DNA from: Peptoniphilus asaccharolyticus DSM 20463 | Lineage (GTDB): Bacteria; Bacillota; Clostridia; Tissierellales; Peptoniphilaceae | DNA: 64,000 bases | Assembly: GCF_900176115.1 (NCBI RefSeq) | Contig: NZ_FWWR01000009.1 | Location: 496,001 to 560,000, forward strand | Direction: 5' to 3' | Shown here: positions 26,686-38,278 of the stretch, piece by piece | Position numbering within the stretch: position 1 is the stretch's first letter | Layout: each line of letters starts with the position of its first letter | Notes under the pieces: model-generated | What the model saw: only the letters and a program-made list of their open reading frames with translations | Database searches by the model: none | Told to the model about the DNA's origin: nothing | Program-made: the position numbers and the translations under genes

Positions 26686-28046
26686 AATTCACCTCTGTTT
26701 TTCCCAGATAATATTCTCAATTTTTTATCTGAAATTTCTTTATTCCTTAGAAGATATTCTCTCATACTTCTAAAATTAGATACTTGTTCAAATTTTTTAT
26801 CACTTAAATGTATTTTTGATGTAGAACCCATTCCAAATCCCCAAATATCCTGTAGTTCTTGAATCATCATTATATTATAAATACATTCGTGACCTTTAAG
26901 TGAGTATCCTATATTTTCATTCCCTCCGATAATCCTCTTTTGTCTATACATATAATAAGGATTATAAGAATTTTCTTTTAATCGTTCTATAACTCTATCG
27001 TTGAACTCTGAATCAAACTTTGAACTGGTTTGATTTTTTAAATAGTTTGTACCATTTTTTAATGCCAAAGAATGAACTGTTATATTTGTAGGAGCTAATT
27101 TAATAATACTATCTAAAGATTTAAAAAAGTCATATTCGTTTTCTTTTTCCAATCCAATTATTAAATCCATATTTATATCTTTAAACTTACCCTTTACCTT
27201 TTCATAACATTCTATAAACTCGTCAACTGAATTAGTTCTATTAATAGCTTTAATAGTATTTAAATTCATAGATTGAGGATTCAAGCTAATTCTGTCTATT
27301 TCTTTTTGATGCAACATATTTATCATTTCATCATCTAAAGTTTCAACTCTACCAGCCTCAACTGTAAATTCTTTAACAGTTCCAAAATTGTTCTTAAGTG
27401 TATCTATAATTCTGCTTAAATTTTTAACTCCTATTGAAGTGGGAGTTCCGCCGCCTATATAAATACTGCTAGGGTGTTTATTTAAAAACTTGGCCTCAGT
27501 GTTTATTTCTTCAACTATTCTATCTACATAGTCTTCAACCAAATTTGAACTACTACTAAGAGTATGGTATGAACAATAAGCACATTTGCTTGGACAAAAA
27601 GGTATATGAACATACACACTGTAATTATTTAAGTTTGACTCTATTATATCTCTTTGAACATTCAATATATCAAATGCTAAATCTATCTTACTTTCATATA
27701 TTGCATATTCTTCTTTTAAATAATTTTTAGCTTTGTGAGTTCCCAACTCTTTATCTAAATTATATATCAATTTAAGAGGTCTTATACCATGCAAAACTCC
27801 CCACTTAGGAGTTTCTACTCCAGCTTGTCGTAATCGATTAATAAGCTCCAATTTCAAATATCTTTGAAGATTTTTAACTTCTTTTATTGGTATTGAAAAA
27901 TTATACTCTTCACTATTTATTTTAAGAAAGTTGTCAGATATTTCTGCATAAATAAAACTTTCCCTCTCATAAGAGGGAAAAACTACTCTTAAAAATTCAT
28001 ATATTTCATGTGCCAAGCCTTGATTGTCAATATTTACTTTTATCAT
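26682..28046 (-). CDS. hemZ: HemZ-type radical SAM protein (coproporphyrinogen dehydrogenase-like)
   Basis: Radical SAM enzyme of 454 residues. An N-terminal extension of about 140 residues is typical of HemZ rather than HemN/HemW. The cluster motif CPSKCAYC puts ligands at C151, C155 and C158, then GGGTPTS. Relatives are annotated as oxygen-independent coproporphyrinogen III dehydrogenases or heme chaperone-like proteins. No other heme genes are in the window, so a role in heme synthesis is doubtful. It overlaps genes on both sides by 4 bases, in the order rel-dtd-MBL-hemZ common in clostridia. Confidence 0.85.
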   Translation of the reverse strand: MIKVNIDNQGLAHEIYEFLRVVFPSYERESFIYAEISDNFLKINSEEYNFSIPIKEVKNLQRYLKLELINRLRQAGVETPKWGVLHGIRPLKLIYNLDKELGTHKAKNYLKEEYAIYESKIDLAFDILNVQRDIIESNLNNYSVYVHIPFCPSKCAYCSYHTLSSSSNLVEDYVDRIVEEINTEAKFLNKHPSSIYIGGGTPTSIGVKNLSRIIDTLKNNFGTVKEFTVEAGRVETLDDEMINMLHQKEIDRISLNPQSMNLNTIKAINRTNSVDEFIECYEKVKGKFKDINMDLIIGLEKENEYDFFKSLDSIIKLAPTNITVHSLALKNGTNYLKNQTSSKFDSEFNDRVIERLKENSYNPYYMYRQKRIIGGNENIGYSLKGHECIYNIMMIQELQDIWGFGMGSTSKIHLSDKKFEQVSNFRSMREYLLRNKEISDKKLRILSGKNRGEL

Positions 28047-28669
28047 AGCTGTTGTAAGAAAGGATTATATGCTTTTTCAAAACCAATTTGAGTTTCTTGT
28101 CCATGTCCTGGCAAAACTATAACTCCATCGTCTAACTTAGTTAATTTCTCTAAAGATTCCATTAAGACATCATAGTCTCCACCAGGCAAATCAGTTCTTC
28201 CTATTGATCTATAAAAAAGTGTGTCTCCAGATATAAGTATATCGTCAATCATCAAGCAAACTCCTCCAGGAGTATGTCCCGGAGTTTCTATTACCTTAAT
28301 ATCTCCACCTGAAAAAGATATAGCATCTCCTTCAGAGTAATATTGGTCTGCCTTTATATATGAGTCCATGCCAAGCATCTTTTTCAAATCTCTTGATCTC
28401 TTTTCAAGCATCTCCTCGTCATTCTTACATACATAAGCATCTATTTTGTACTTGTCTCTAATCTCTTCTAATGCTCCAAAATGATCAGGATGCGCATGTG
28501 TTAACAATATCTTTGATGGTTTTAGGTTATTATCTTCAATAGCCTTTATTATCTTGTTTGATTCAGCTGCTGGGTCTATTATTACAGCTTCATCATCCGT
28601 AAAAATAATATAGCAATTTGTGGCATAAGAACCCAAAACCAACCTCAATATCTTGAATTTTCTCTCCAT
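28043..28669 (-). CDS. MBL-fold metallohydrolase (glyoxalase II-like)
   Basis: It is 208 residues with the metallo-beta-lactamase fold. The zinc motif THAHPDH places H58, H60, D62 and H63; later ligands lie in ETPGHTPGG, SGDTLF and LPGHG. This is the YcbL/glyoxalase II-like branch that cleaves thioesters such as S-lactoyl thiols; the real substrate is unknown. It overlaps hemZ by 4 bases and follows dtd by 3, so is tightly co-transcribed. Confidence 0.88.
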   Translation of the reverse strand: MERKFKILRLVLGSYATNCYIIFTDDEAVIIDPAAESNKIIKAIEDNNLKPSKILLTHAHPDHFGALEEIRDKYKIDAYVCKNDEEMLEKRSRDLKKMLGMDSYIKADQYYSEGDAISFSGGDIKVIETPGHTPGGVCLMIDDILISGDTLFYRSIGRTDLPGGDYDVLMESLEKLTKLDDGVIVLPGHGQETQIGFEKAYNPFLQQL

Positions 28670-28672
28670 AAA

Positions 28673-29122
28673 CTAAAATTCCTTTCTGCTATCCAATAGG
28701 ATAGTAACCGGCCCGTGATTTATAAGTTCAACATCCATATCAGCCCCATATTCACCAGTGGCAACTTTTAAAGATTCACTTTGAGCTCTTTTTATAAATT
28801 CTTCATAGAATTTAACTCCAGAATCAAATTTAGCTGCCCTTATATATGACGGTCTATTCCCTTTTCTAGCATCTCCATATAGGGTAAACTGACTAACCAC
28901 TAAAATTTCTCCTTGTATATCTTTTATACTCAAATTCATGACTCCATTATCATCATCAAATATCCTTAAATTAGTAGTTTTTTTATAAATATACTCAAAA
29001 TCTTCTTGTGTATCTTCAGCTTCTACTCCCAGTAAAATCAATAGCCCATATCCAATTTGGCCTATTATATTTTCTTCTACTTTGACAGAAGCTTTCTTAA
29101 CTCTCTGTATAACTGCTCTCAT
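28673..29122 (-). CDS. dtd: D-aminoacyl-tRNA deacylase
   Basis: Removes D-amino acids (and glycine from tRNA-Ala) from mischarged tRNAs. It is 149 residues, as usual for DTD. Key motifs are SQFTLYGDARKGNRPSY (active site SQFTL) and the C-terminal NHGPVTILLDS, whose GP pair excludes L-amino acids. It sits 3 bases after rel, the common Firmicute arrangement. Confidence 0.97.
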   Translation of the reverse strand: MRAVIQRVKKASVKVEENIIGQIGYGLLILLGVEAEDTQEDFEYIYKKTTNLRIFDDDNGVMNLSIKDIQGEILVVSQFTLYGDARKGNRPSYIRAAKFDSGVKFYEEFIKRAQSESLKVATGEYGADMDVELINHGPVTILLDSRKEF

Positions 29123-29125
29123 AAC

Positions 29126-31264
29126 CTACGCCTTCATTCTATAAACATCTATTACATTTTCAACTCTCTTAATTTTTTCTATTAATCTTGAGAGTTCATC
29201 TATTGATTTTATATCTAATGTTATTGTTACAAATAAATCTCCATCCTTAGTCCTAGCATTTAATGCAGTCATATTGAGTTTAGATTCATTTATTCTATTA
29301 GCCACATCTCCAATTACATTAAACTTATCAAAAGCTCTCACTTCAAATTGAGCGCTATAGCTATCTCCCTCTTTAGTATCCCATTTGACATCTATAAACC
29401 TTGGATCGTCTTCTATATTTGCAACATTTGTGCAGTCTCTTCTATGAACCGAAATTCCTCTTCCAAAAGTTATATATCCTACTATGTCATCTCCCGGTAC
29501 AGGGTTGCAACACTTAGCAAATCTAACTTTTAAATTATCTACACCTTCAACTACAACTCCGCCTTTGGCAATTCTGCTTGGTTCTGCCTTTAAAGGTATA
29601 GCTTCAAGCTCGTCATCTTTGTGCTCAGCATTATAAAAATCTTTAATTCTAGTCATAACTTGAGTCACAGTGACAGTGCCGAATCCTATGGCAGCATAAA
29701 GATCCTCAACCGAAAGTAAATTTATTCTCTTTCTAACTTCTTCTAGCCACTCTTCTTTTAAGACTTCTGAAGGTTTATAGCCTAATTTTTTCACTTCTCT
29801 TTCAAGTGAGTCTCTTCCTCTTTCAATATTTTTTTCTCTATCTTTTACTTTGAAATATTGATTTATTTTCTTTTTAGCTTGAGGGCTCTTTACAATCTTA
29901 AGCCAATCTCTAGATGGCCCTGAATTAGAATTTGTAATGACTTCAATTATATCTCCACTCTTTAGTTTATAATCAAGAGAAACTATTCTCCCGTTTATCT
30001 TTGCACCGGTACAAGTGTTACCTACTTGTGAGTGAATTCTATATGCAAAGTCAAGAGGAGTTGAACCTTCTGGTAAATTGATTACATCACCTTGTGGTGT
30101 AAATACAAAAACTTCATCTGCAAAGAAATCTATTTTTAAAGTTTCCATAAAGTCGTTAGGGTCACTTAAATCTTTTTGCCATTCTAAAAGTTGTCTAAGC
30201 CAAGTTAAGTTCTCATCAAAACTAGTTCCCTTAGAAACGCCCGCCTTATATTTCCAGTGAGCAGCAATACCATACTCAGCTGTTTGGTGCATCTCATAAG
30301 TTCTTATCTGAACCTCAAAAGTTTCTCCATGATTATCTATTACAGTTGTATGAAGGGATTGATATTTGTTTGGTTTAGGCATTGCAATATAGTCTTTAAA
30401 CCTTCCTGGAATAGGTTTCCAAAGAGTGTGAACTACACCTAAAACTCCATAACAATCCTTTATATCTTCCACAAGAACTCTAACCGCTGATAAGTCATAT
30501 ATTTCCTCAAAGTCTTTTCCTTTGAATTCCATTTTTTTATAAATAGAATAAAAATTCTTAGGTCGACCATTTATATCAGCAACTATTCCTAGCTTAGTTA
30601 AATTTTGTTTTAATTCAGCTATTATTCTGTTGATTAAATCTTCTCTCTCTTGTCTTCTCTTATTGACCATATCTACTAGCTTATAGTATTTATCAGGGTC
30701 AATATATCTTAAAGACAAATCTTCTAATTCCCATTTGATTTTGCTCATACCTAGCCTATCTGCAATAGGAGCATATATTTCAATGGTTTCACGAGCTTTC
30801 TCGTGCTTTTTAGCATCTGTCATATACTCTAAAGTTCTCATGTTATGAAGTCTATCAGCTAGCTTCACAATGATAACTCTGATGTCTTTTGCCATTGCCA
30901 AAACCATTTTTCTAATGTTTTCAGCTTGTTTTTCTTGTTTGTTCTTATAATTTAATTTCTTTAACTTTGTAACACCATCAACCAAATAGGTTATTTCAAT
31001 TCCAAAGTTTTTTTCAACATCCTCAAAGGTAACTTCAGTATCCTCTATAGTATCATGTAGTAATCCAGCTATTATAGTTGGCGTATCCATGTTCATGTCA
31101 GCTAATATCATAGCTACATTTAAAGGATGTATTATATAATCTTCTCCAGAATTTCTCTTTTGTCCCTTATGATTTACCTCAGCTATTTCAAAAGCCAATT
31201 TTATCTGTTCAAAATCTGCACTTGGATTATAAGATTTAATTTTTTCTATAAGTTTTTCAATCAT
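29126..31264 (-). CDS. rel: Bifunctional (p)ppGpp synthetase/hydrolase, long Rel
   Basis: Stringent-response enzyme of 712 residues. The HD hydrolase domain has LLHDTIEDT with H70 and D71. The synthetase domain (about 230-345) has YRVLVED-like AVRVLVEDIKDCY and GRFKDYIAMPKPNKYQSLHT. TGS (about 385-445), a conserved-cysteine helical domain with RFAKCCNPVPGDDI, and a C-terminal ACT domain follow. Both catalytic halves look intact, so it should make and degrade ppGpp. Placed between recJ and dtd, as usual. Confidence 0.96.
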   Translation of the reverse strand: MIEKLIEKIKSYNPSADFEQIKLAFEIAEVNHKGQKRNSGEDYIIHPLNVAMILADMNMDTPTIIAGLLHDTIEDTEVTFEDVEKNFGIEITYLVDGVTKLKKLNYKNKQEKQAENIRKMVLAMAKDIRVIIVKLADRLHNMRTLEYMTDAKKHEKARETIEIYAPIADRLGMSKIKWELEDLSLRYIDPDKYYKLVDMVNKRRQEREDLINRIIAELKQNLTKLGIVADINGRPKNFYSIYKKMEFKGKDFEEIYDLSAVRVLVEDIKDCYGVLGVVHTLWKPIPGRFKDYIAMPKPNKYQSLHTTVIDNHGETFEVQIRTYEMHQTAEYGIAAHWKYKAGVSKGTSFDENLTWLRQLLEWQKDLSDPNDFMETLKIDFFADEVFVFTPQGDVINLPEGSTPLDFAYRIHSQVGNTCTGAKINGRIVSLDYKLKSGDIIEVITNSNSGPSRDWLKIVKSPQAKKKINQYFKVKDREKNIERGRDSLEREVKKLGYKPSEVLKEEWLEEVRKRINLLSVEDLYAAIGFGTVTVTQVMTRIKDFYNAEHKDDELEAIPLKAEPSRIAKGGVVVEGVDNLKVRFAKCCNPVPGDDIVGYITFGRGISVHRRDCTNVANIEDDPRFIDVKWDTKEGDSYSAQFEVRAFDKFNVIGDVANRINESKLNMTALNARTKDGDLFVTITLDIKSIDELSRLIEKIKRVENVIDVYRMKA

Positions 31265-31276
31265 TTTATCACCAGT

Positions 31277-33037
31277 CTATATATTCTTTTTACTAATTCT
31301 TATACTAGATACTCTAAGTTCTATATTTTGTACCCCTCTAAATTCATTTATAGTCGGACTATAAACTAAATCTATCAGAATGTTATGATTTTTATTTTCA
31401 ATCATATTGTAAACTTGTTCTATATCAGCTTGAGCTGCCATTTCCTCTACAAACTCTTCGACAGGTTTAAAATACAAAGCTTTTCTGCTACTATTCCCAT
31501 CTGAGACATCAAATTTAAGTACATTTTTATTTTTGCCTAACACTGCAAAATTAAAAACTCTTAAATTTAAACTTGAAAATACTGGCTTAGGATTTCCATT
31601 CCCATACGGCTTTAGTATCTCTAAATCAGCTATCATATTTAAATTTATCTCTCTAAGATGAAGTAAACTATCTATATAAATTTTTTTCACCAAATCTTCT
31701 TTGGATAAGGTGGAATCATTGTTTACATCAACGATTAAATTTTTTAGATTATCCTCTTCAATGCTTAGCCCACACGCCATCTTATGCCCTCCAAAGGCAA
31801 CAAATCTGTCTTTATATTTTTGTAGGCTTTCAAACATATCATACTCGTCTATACTTCTGCCCGAAGCTTTTAAAAAATCTTTACTCTTTGTAAACACTAA
31901 AGTGGGTCTATTGTACTTTTCTTTTATTCTACCCGCAATAATTCCTATTATAGACTCGTCTATGGAAGTTTCCTTTACCATTAAAACTCTCAATTTTTTA
32001 TCTAGCTCATATTTTTGGATGAGTTCGTCAACTTTTAGATAACCTTCTTCAGTCAGCTTTTGTCTCTTTTGGTTCAACTCCCTAAGTTCTTTGGCAATAA
32101 CAATTGCTTCGGAATATTCTGTTTTAAGGAACAGCTCCAATGACAGTTCTGCACTCTCTAACCTACCACTCGAGTTTATAGTTGGTCCTATTATAAATCC
32201 GATATGATACACATCCAAAACTCCATCTATTTGGCAAGCTTCTATCATAGCTTTTAAGCCTACATTTGAAGTTGAGTTTAATCTTTTAAGTCCTTCTGAT
32301 ACAAGAGCCCTATTTTCGTCTACTAAACTCATTACATCGCATATAGTACCTATAGTTGCAAATGGTAAGAATTCATTTAATAATTCTTCTTCATCCATTG
32401 CAGTTATAACATAGAGTTGTTCGATTAATTTATAGGCAACGACAGCTCCACATATTCCTTTGAAAGGATATTTAGAAGAACTTCTCTTTGGATTTATTAC
32501 CGCCACTGCTTTTGGAAGTTGCTCAGCACCATCAACATATTGAACTTCATGATGGTCTGTAACTATGACATCAACTCCTAATTTGTTCGCGTGTTCCAAA
32601 GCTTCCATGGCCGCTATACCATTGTCGCAAGTTATTATTAAATCTACTCCATCTTCTTTTGCAGAATCTATTATATTTTTGTTTATTCCGTATCCATCTT
32701 CAACCCTATGCGGAATTTTATAATCTACATTTGCACCTAAATTTCTAAGACCTTTACATAAAATAAAAGTAGATGTAACTCCATCTACATCGTAATCTCC
32801 AACTATTCTTATTTTCTTTTGTTGATTTATTGCTTCTCTTATTATGTTAGTTGCCTTTATTAAATCTGGTAAAAATACCGGAGAATGTAAATTTGAAATA
32901 TCCGGATTCAAAAAAGACTGCACATTTTCTGCAGCACTTAATTCTCTATTCGATAATATTTTTTTCATATAATCAGATAGATTTAAATCATCAAAATTTA
33001 TATTAGCCTTAGCACTTTTTATAAACCATTTTTCCAT
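31277..33037 (-). CDS. recJ: Single-stranded-DNA-specific exonuclease RecJ
   Basis: 5'-3' ssDNA exonuclease in recombination and mismatch repair. It is 586 residues. DHH-family motifs are visible: VGDYDVDGVTS near 79-89, CDNGI, and TDHHEVQ near 160. The DHHA1-type GGHKMACGLS follows, then the OB domain. It begins the rel operon and has an extended -10 promoter just upstream (33062-33070). Confidence 0.95.
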   Translation of the reverse strand: MEKWFIKSAKANINFDDLNLSDYMKKILSNRELSAAENVQSFLNPDISNLHSPVFLPDLIKATNIIREAINQQKKIRIVGDYDVDGVTSTFILCKGLRNLGANVDYKIPHRVEDGYGINKNIIDSAKEDGVDLIITCDNGIAAMEALEHANKLGVDVIVTDHHEVQYVDGAEQLPKAVAVINPKRSSSKYPFKGICGAVVAYKLIEQLYVITAMDEEELLNEFLPFATIGTICDVMSLVDENRALVSEGLKRLNSTSNVGLKAMIEACQIDGVLDVYHIGFIIGPTINSSGRLESAELSLELFLKTEYSEAIVIAKELRELNQKRQKLTEEGYLKVDELIQKYELDKKLRVLMVKETSIDESIIGIIAGRIKEKYNRPTLVFTKSKDFLKASGRSIDEYDMFESLQKYKDRFVAFGGHKMACGLSIEEDNLKNLIVDVNNDSTLSKEDLVKKIYIDSLLHLREINLNMIADLEILKPYGNGNPKPVFSSLNLRVFNFAVLGKNKNVLKFDVSDGNSSRKALYFKPVEEFVEEMAAQADIEQVYNMIENKNHNILIDLVYSPTINEFRGVQNIELRVSSIRISKKNI

Positions 33038-33061
33038 AATATCACCATTTTTATGTATTAA

Positions 33062-33070
33062 AGTATACCA
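33062..33070 (-). promoter_or_regulatory. Extended -10 promoter of recJ
   Basis: TGGTATACT on the minus strand, an extended -10, 24 bases before the recJ ATG. A weak TAGTGA lies 19 bases upstream as a possible -35. An AATCAC/GTGATT inverted repeat at 33085-33090 and 33111-33116 surrounds the -35 area and could be an operator. Confidence 0.5.
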
Positions 33071-33131
33071 TAATTACCGAGTAAAATCACTATTCTACTG
33101 TTATAAATGGTGATTAAATATAATACATAAC

Positions 33132-33162
33132 AAAAAAGGTCCTATATATTATATAGAACCTC
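33132..33162 (-). terminator. Terminator after scfB
   Basis: Stem AGGTTCTATATA/TATAGGACCT, followed by TTTTTTG. Ends the long ruvC-to-scfB transcription unit. Confidence 0.88.
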
Positions 33163-33167
33163 TAGCA

Positions 33168-34532
33168 TTATTCATTTTCATTAGCAAGAACTGAAATAGC
33201 ACACTCAATTCTCTTCTTTTCCATTTCACAACCTATTCTGTAAGGCTTTCTAAGATTATTGTTTGCATAGTGAGAATTGGCATGACATCCTCCACTGCAG
33301 TAATATCTAGCCCAGCAAGTTGGACATTCTTCTTTAGTAAATACATTTGAACATTTAAACTCATCTCTTACAGCTGTGTTTTCTATACCAGTATTTACAT
33401 TTCCTAACTTAAACTCTTCTTCTCCTACAAATTGGTGGCAAGGGAATATATCTCCTTCAGGTGTGACAGCGATGTATTCACTACCAGCTCCACAACCCAC
33501 AGTTCTCTTTATTACACAAGGTCCACCTGACAAATCTATCATAAAATGAAAAAATTTAAAGTCTGGATCATCTTTTCTAATTTCTAAATAATCTCTACTC
33601 ATTTTTTCATATTCATCAAGAATCTTCTGTAAGTGTTCTTCTCTTATAGCATAAGGCTCTGATTCCTCAGTAACTACAGGCTCAATTGAAGTTGATTTAA
33701 AGCCTAATCGGTGGAATTCCTTTAGATCTTCAGAGAAATCTAAATTTTCACTTGTGAATGTTCCTCTTATATAATGATCTTTATCCCCTCTGGCGTCGAT
33801 TAACTTTTTGAATTTAGGTATTATAACATCATATGAACCCTTACCAGAAATAGTAGGTCTCATATAATCATTTATAGATTTTCTTCCATCAAGAGAAAGC
33901 ACTACATTTGACATGTGTTCGTTTATAAATTCAATCTTATCATCGTCCAACAAGACTCCATTTGTTGTCAATGTAAATCTAAAGTTTTTATTATATTTCT
34001 TTTCTTCTTCTCTACCATAAGCTACAAGCTTTTTAACTACTTCAAAATTCATAAGAGGTTCTCCCCCGAAGAAGTCGACCTCTAAATTTTTTCTATTCCC
34101 AGAATTTTGTAGTAAAAAGTCTAAAGCTTTCTTACCTGTTTCTAGATCCATTAAAAGTCTTTGACCTTTAAAGTCTCCTTGAGATGCAAAACAATATCTA
34201 CATCTTAAGTTGCAGTCATGAGCTACATGTAGACACATAGCTTTTACTATATTTTGTGGATTATAGACAGGTGTCTTTATATTCAAATCTTCGGCAAATA
34301 ACATGTCATTTTCTATTAGAGATTTTATTTCAGAAATTGCCTCTTCGATTTGTTCTTCTGAATATATATTTGAAAATTCTTTTTTTATATTTTCGTATGA
34401 TTTATCTAAATTTTCTACTTCAACAAAATCTATTGCCTTGTATACTAACTCATCTACAATGTGAACAGAGCCACTAGCTACATCTAGAACTATATATTTG
34501 TCATTTAAATAAAATTTATGAATATCTCTCAT
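33168..34532 (-). CDS. scfB: SCIFF radical SAM maturase
   Basis: Radical SAM/SPASM enzyme that forms thioether crosslinks in the six-cysteine peptide encoded just upstream. It is 454 residues from the ATG at 34532 (SD GGAGG; the longer reading starts at TTG over that SD). An N-terminal peptide-recognition region comes first (about 1-85), the radical SAM cluster CNLRCRYC has Cys 107, 111 and 114, and FFGGEP follows. The C-terminal SPASM part is Cys-rich: CGAGSEY, FPCHQF, CSN, ECPTCWARYYCSGGCH. The scfA-scfB pairing is the hallmark of the widespread clostridial SCIFF system. Confidence 0.95.
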   Translation of the reverse strand: MRDIHKFYLNDKYIVLDVASGSVHIVDELVYKAIDFVEVENLDKSYENIKKEFSNIYSEEQIEEAISEIKSLIENDMLFAEDLNIKTPVYNPQNIVKAMCLHVAHDCNLRCRYCFASQGDFKGQRLLMDLETGKKALDFLLQNSGNRKNLEVDFFGGEPLMNFEVVKKLVAYGREEEKKYNKNFRFTLTTNGVLLDDDKIEFINEHMSNVVLSLDGRKSINDYMRPTISGKGSYDVIIPKFKKLIDARGDKDHYIRGTFTSENLDFSEDLKEFHRLGFKSTSIEPVVTEESEPYAIREEHLQKILDEYEKMSRDYLEIRKDDPDFKFFHFMIDLSGGPCVIKRTVGCGAGSEYIAVTPEGDIFPCHQFVGEEEFKLGNVNTGIENTAVRDEFKCSNVFTKEECPTCWARYYCSGGCHANSHYANNNLRKPYRIGCEMEKKRIECAISVLANENE

Positions 34533-34548
34533 TTCTTCCTCCAAAGTT

Positions 34549-34574
34549 AAATAGGGTTGTTACCAACCCTATTT
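34549..34574 (-). promoter_or_regulatory. Intercistronic hairpin between scfA and scfB
   Basis: Perfect 11-bp stem AAATAGGGTTG/CAACCCTATTT with a 4-base loop. The scfA stop codon lies in its 5' arm and the scfB SD is 5 bases beyond. No T-run follows, so it is more likely an mRNA-stabilising or attenuating hairpin than a full terminator. It would favour more precursor peptide than enzyme. Confidence 0.65.
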
Positions 34575-34715
34575 TGCTTCGTTTTCACACTTTTGATTAC
34601 CAACTGTACAAGAAGTCTTGCAAGCTGATTGACATGATGTTTGACATTCGCCACATCCGCCTTTTTCATAAGTATCTTTAAGTCTCTTGTTTGTAAGAGT
34701 TTTTACGTGTTTCAT
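34569..34715 (-). CDS. scfA: Six-cysteine peptide SCIFF (RiPP precursor)
   Basis: A 48-residue peptide read directly from the sequence. It begins MKHVKTLTNKRLKDTYEKGG and then carries six cysteines at 21, 24, 28, 32, 36 and 43 (pattern CGECQTSCQSACKTSC, then C43 after VGNQK). This is the SCIFF (six cysteines in forty-five residues) family, a nearly universal clostridial RiPP whose function is still unknown. SD GGAGG lies 6 bases before the ATG. The maturase scfB follows and yajC precedes, the usual clostridial order. Confidence 0.96.
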   Translation of the reverse strand: MKHVKTLTNKRLKDTYEKGGCGECQTSCQSACKTSCTVGNQKCENEAK

Positions 34716-34727
34716 AAGTACCTCCAT

Positions 34728-35012
34728 TTATTCTGCTTTTGTTGAAGCTAAAGAACCAATTCCCCATTTCATTACGTCAAGTCTTGTCTTAGTAGCTGAG
34801 GATTCAATTACTACATAGTCTTCTTTTACTAGCAACACTTTTCCCATTATGCCGCCAATTGTGATGACATCGTCTCCGATTTTTATGTTATTTCTCATGC
34901 TTTGGATCTCATTTTGTTTTTTCTTTTGAGGTCTAATCAATAAGAAATAAAATACTATCATCATAAGTATAAGAGGTCCAAATGTCATTAACATTGTACT
35001 AGAATCTTGCAT
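34728..35012 (-). CDS. yajC: Preprotein translocase subunit YajC
   Basis: Small single-TM accessory of the Sec translocon. It is 94 residues. The TM segment is at about 7-26, followed at once by the conserved RPQKKKQ and the GD.VITIGGI.G motif. It sits between tgt and scfA, as in many clostridia. Confidence 0.95.
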   Translation of the reverse strand: MQDSSTMLMTFGPLILMMIVFYFLLIRPQKKKQNEIQSMRNNIKIGDDVITIGGIMGKVLLVKEDYVVIESSATKTRLDVMKWGIGSLASTKAE

Positions 35013-35026
35013 GTTTCTCTCCTCTC

Positions 35027-37163
<2,137 letters not shown>

Positions 37164-37174
37164 TTCTCTCTTTT

Positions 37175-38278
37175 CTATTTCGTAAGTATTGTTCCTGGGA
37201 AATAAAATTGAAGAATTTCTTCATATTCCTTTCCCTCTTTTGCCATATTCACAGCTCCATACTGACTTAGTCCAACTCCATGTCCATAGCCTTTGCCGTT
37301 AAAGATAATTTCATCTCCTGTTCGAACAGTGTATAGAGTGCTTTTCATTTTAGTAGAACCTAAAATACTTCTAAGTTCACTAGCTTTTATATTGTAAATC
37401 TTATCGCCTAAAATTTCTACTTCTTTTACTCTTCCAGAGCTATCAGTTTCAACTATATTTATAACTGAAATATCATAAAGTGGATATTTTTTACTTATTT
37501 TTTTTATAAAATCTTGCTTTGAAAGTTTTAATTCCCATTTATAATCCGAAGAATATGGGTCTTCTTTTCTCTTTAAATAAGAATAATCTCCGCCCCAAAC
37601 CTCTTTTGCATCTGCTATAACTCCACCAGAAGAGGCTCCGAAAATAGCTGAAATAGGTTTTGCATTCATAGTTAAATACATTCCCTTTGTTTCATTAACA
37701 GCTTTTGTAGTCTTTTCGTGCTCTGAACTCTGTCCTCTATATACTTGAGAAGATGTAGTATCGGTTAAATTATATCCTTGTTTGGCATATTTGTTTTTAT
37801 TTGATAGCGCAAAAGTTCTTGAAGTAATGGCTTGTGTCTTTAAAGACTCCATAGGATGAGAATAATCTAATTCGTTATTAACTACACCCTTTAGATAATC
37901 TTCTAGTTCTATATAATTAATTGCATTTAATTTATTATTTTCTATTTCAAATTGAAAATAACCTCTATATTTATTTTTAAGTTTTATAAAACTTTCGCTG
38001 GCAAGTTTGAATTCCCCTTTTGAAGGGAAATTTTGTGATAGAACTCTATCACCTGACTTCAAAAATATTTTTCCATTTACAAGCTCAGCAGATATATTCT
38101 TAACTCCTAAATCTTGAATTTTATTAAGTTCTGTATCTACTAAACTAAAATTTTTATCAGAAGTCAGTTCAATCTTTGTTGCTGAATTCCCTATCTTTAT
38201 CTCAAAATAATTATCTTCAGCATACGCCTTTGAAGGTATTATAAAAATCAAAGCTAAAATCAAAAACAATTTCTTCAT
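37175..38278 (-). CDS. SpoIID/LytB-domain protein, secreted
   Basis: It is 367 residues. A clear signal peptide (1-20, [20 protein letters not shown]) precedes a SpoIID/LytB domain with [24 protein letters not shown]-like and TSSQVY.G motifs (active acid in NELDY) and a C-terminal [15 protein letters not shown]. Such domains are lytic transglycosylases or amidase enhancers acting on peptidoglycan. No other sporulation genes are in the window, so a general cell-wall role is as likely as spore function. It overlaps ruvB by 4 bases, a common clostridial neighbour. Confidence 0.88.
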   Translation of the reverse strand: MKKLFLILALIFIIPSKAYAEDNYFEIKIGNSATKIELTSDKNFSLVDTELNKIQDLGVKNISAELVNGKIFLKSGDRVLSQNFPSKGEFKLASESFIKLKNKYRGYFQFEIENNKLNAINYIELEDYLKGVVNNELDYSHPMESLKTQAITSRTFALSNKNKYAKQGYNLTDTTSSQVYRGQSSEHEKTTKAVNETKGMYLTMNAKPISAIFGASSGGVIADAKEVWGGDYSYLKRKEDPYSSDYKWELKLSKQDFIKKISKKYPLYDISVINIVETDSSGRVKEVEILGDKIYNIKASELRSILGSTKMKSTLYTVRTGDEIIFNGKGYGHGVGLSQYGAVNMAKEGKEYEEILQFYFPGTILTK

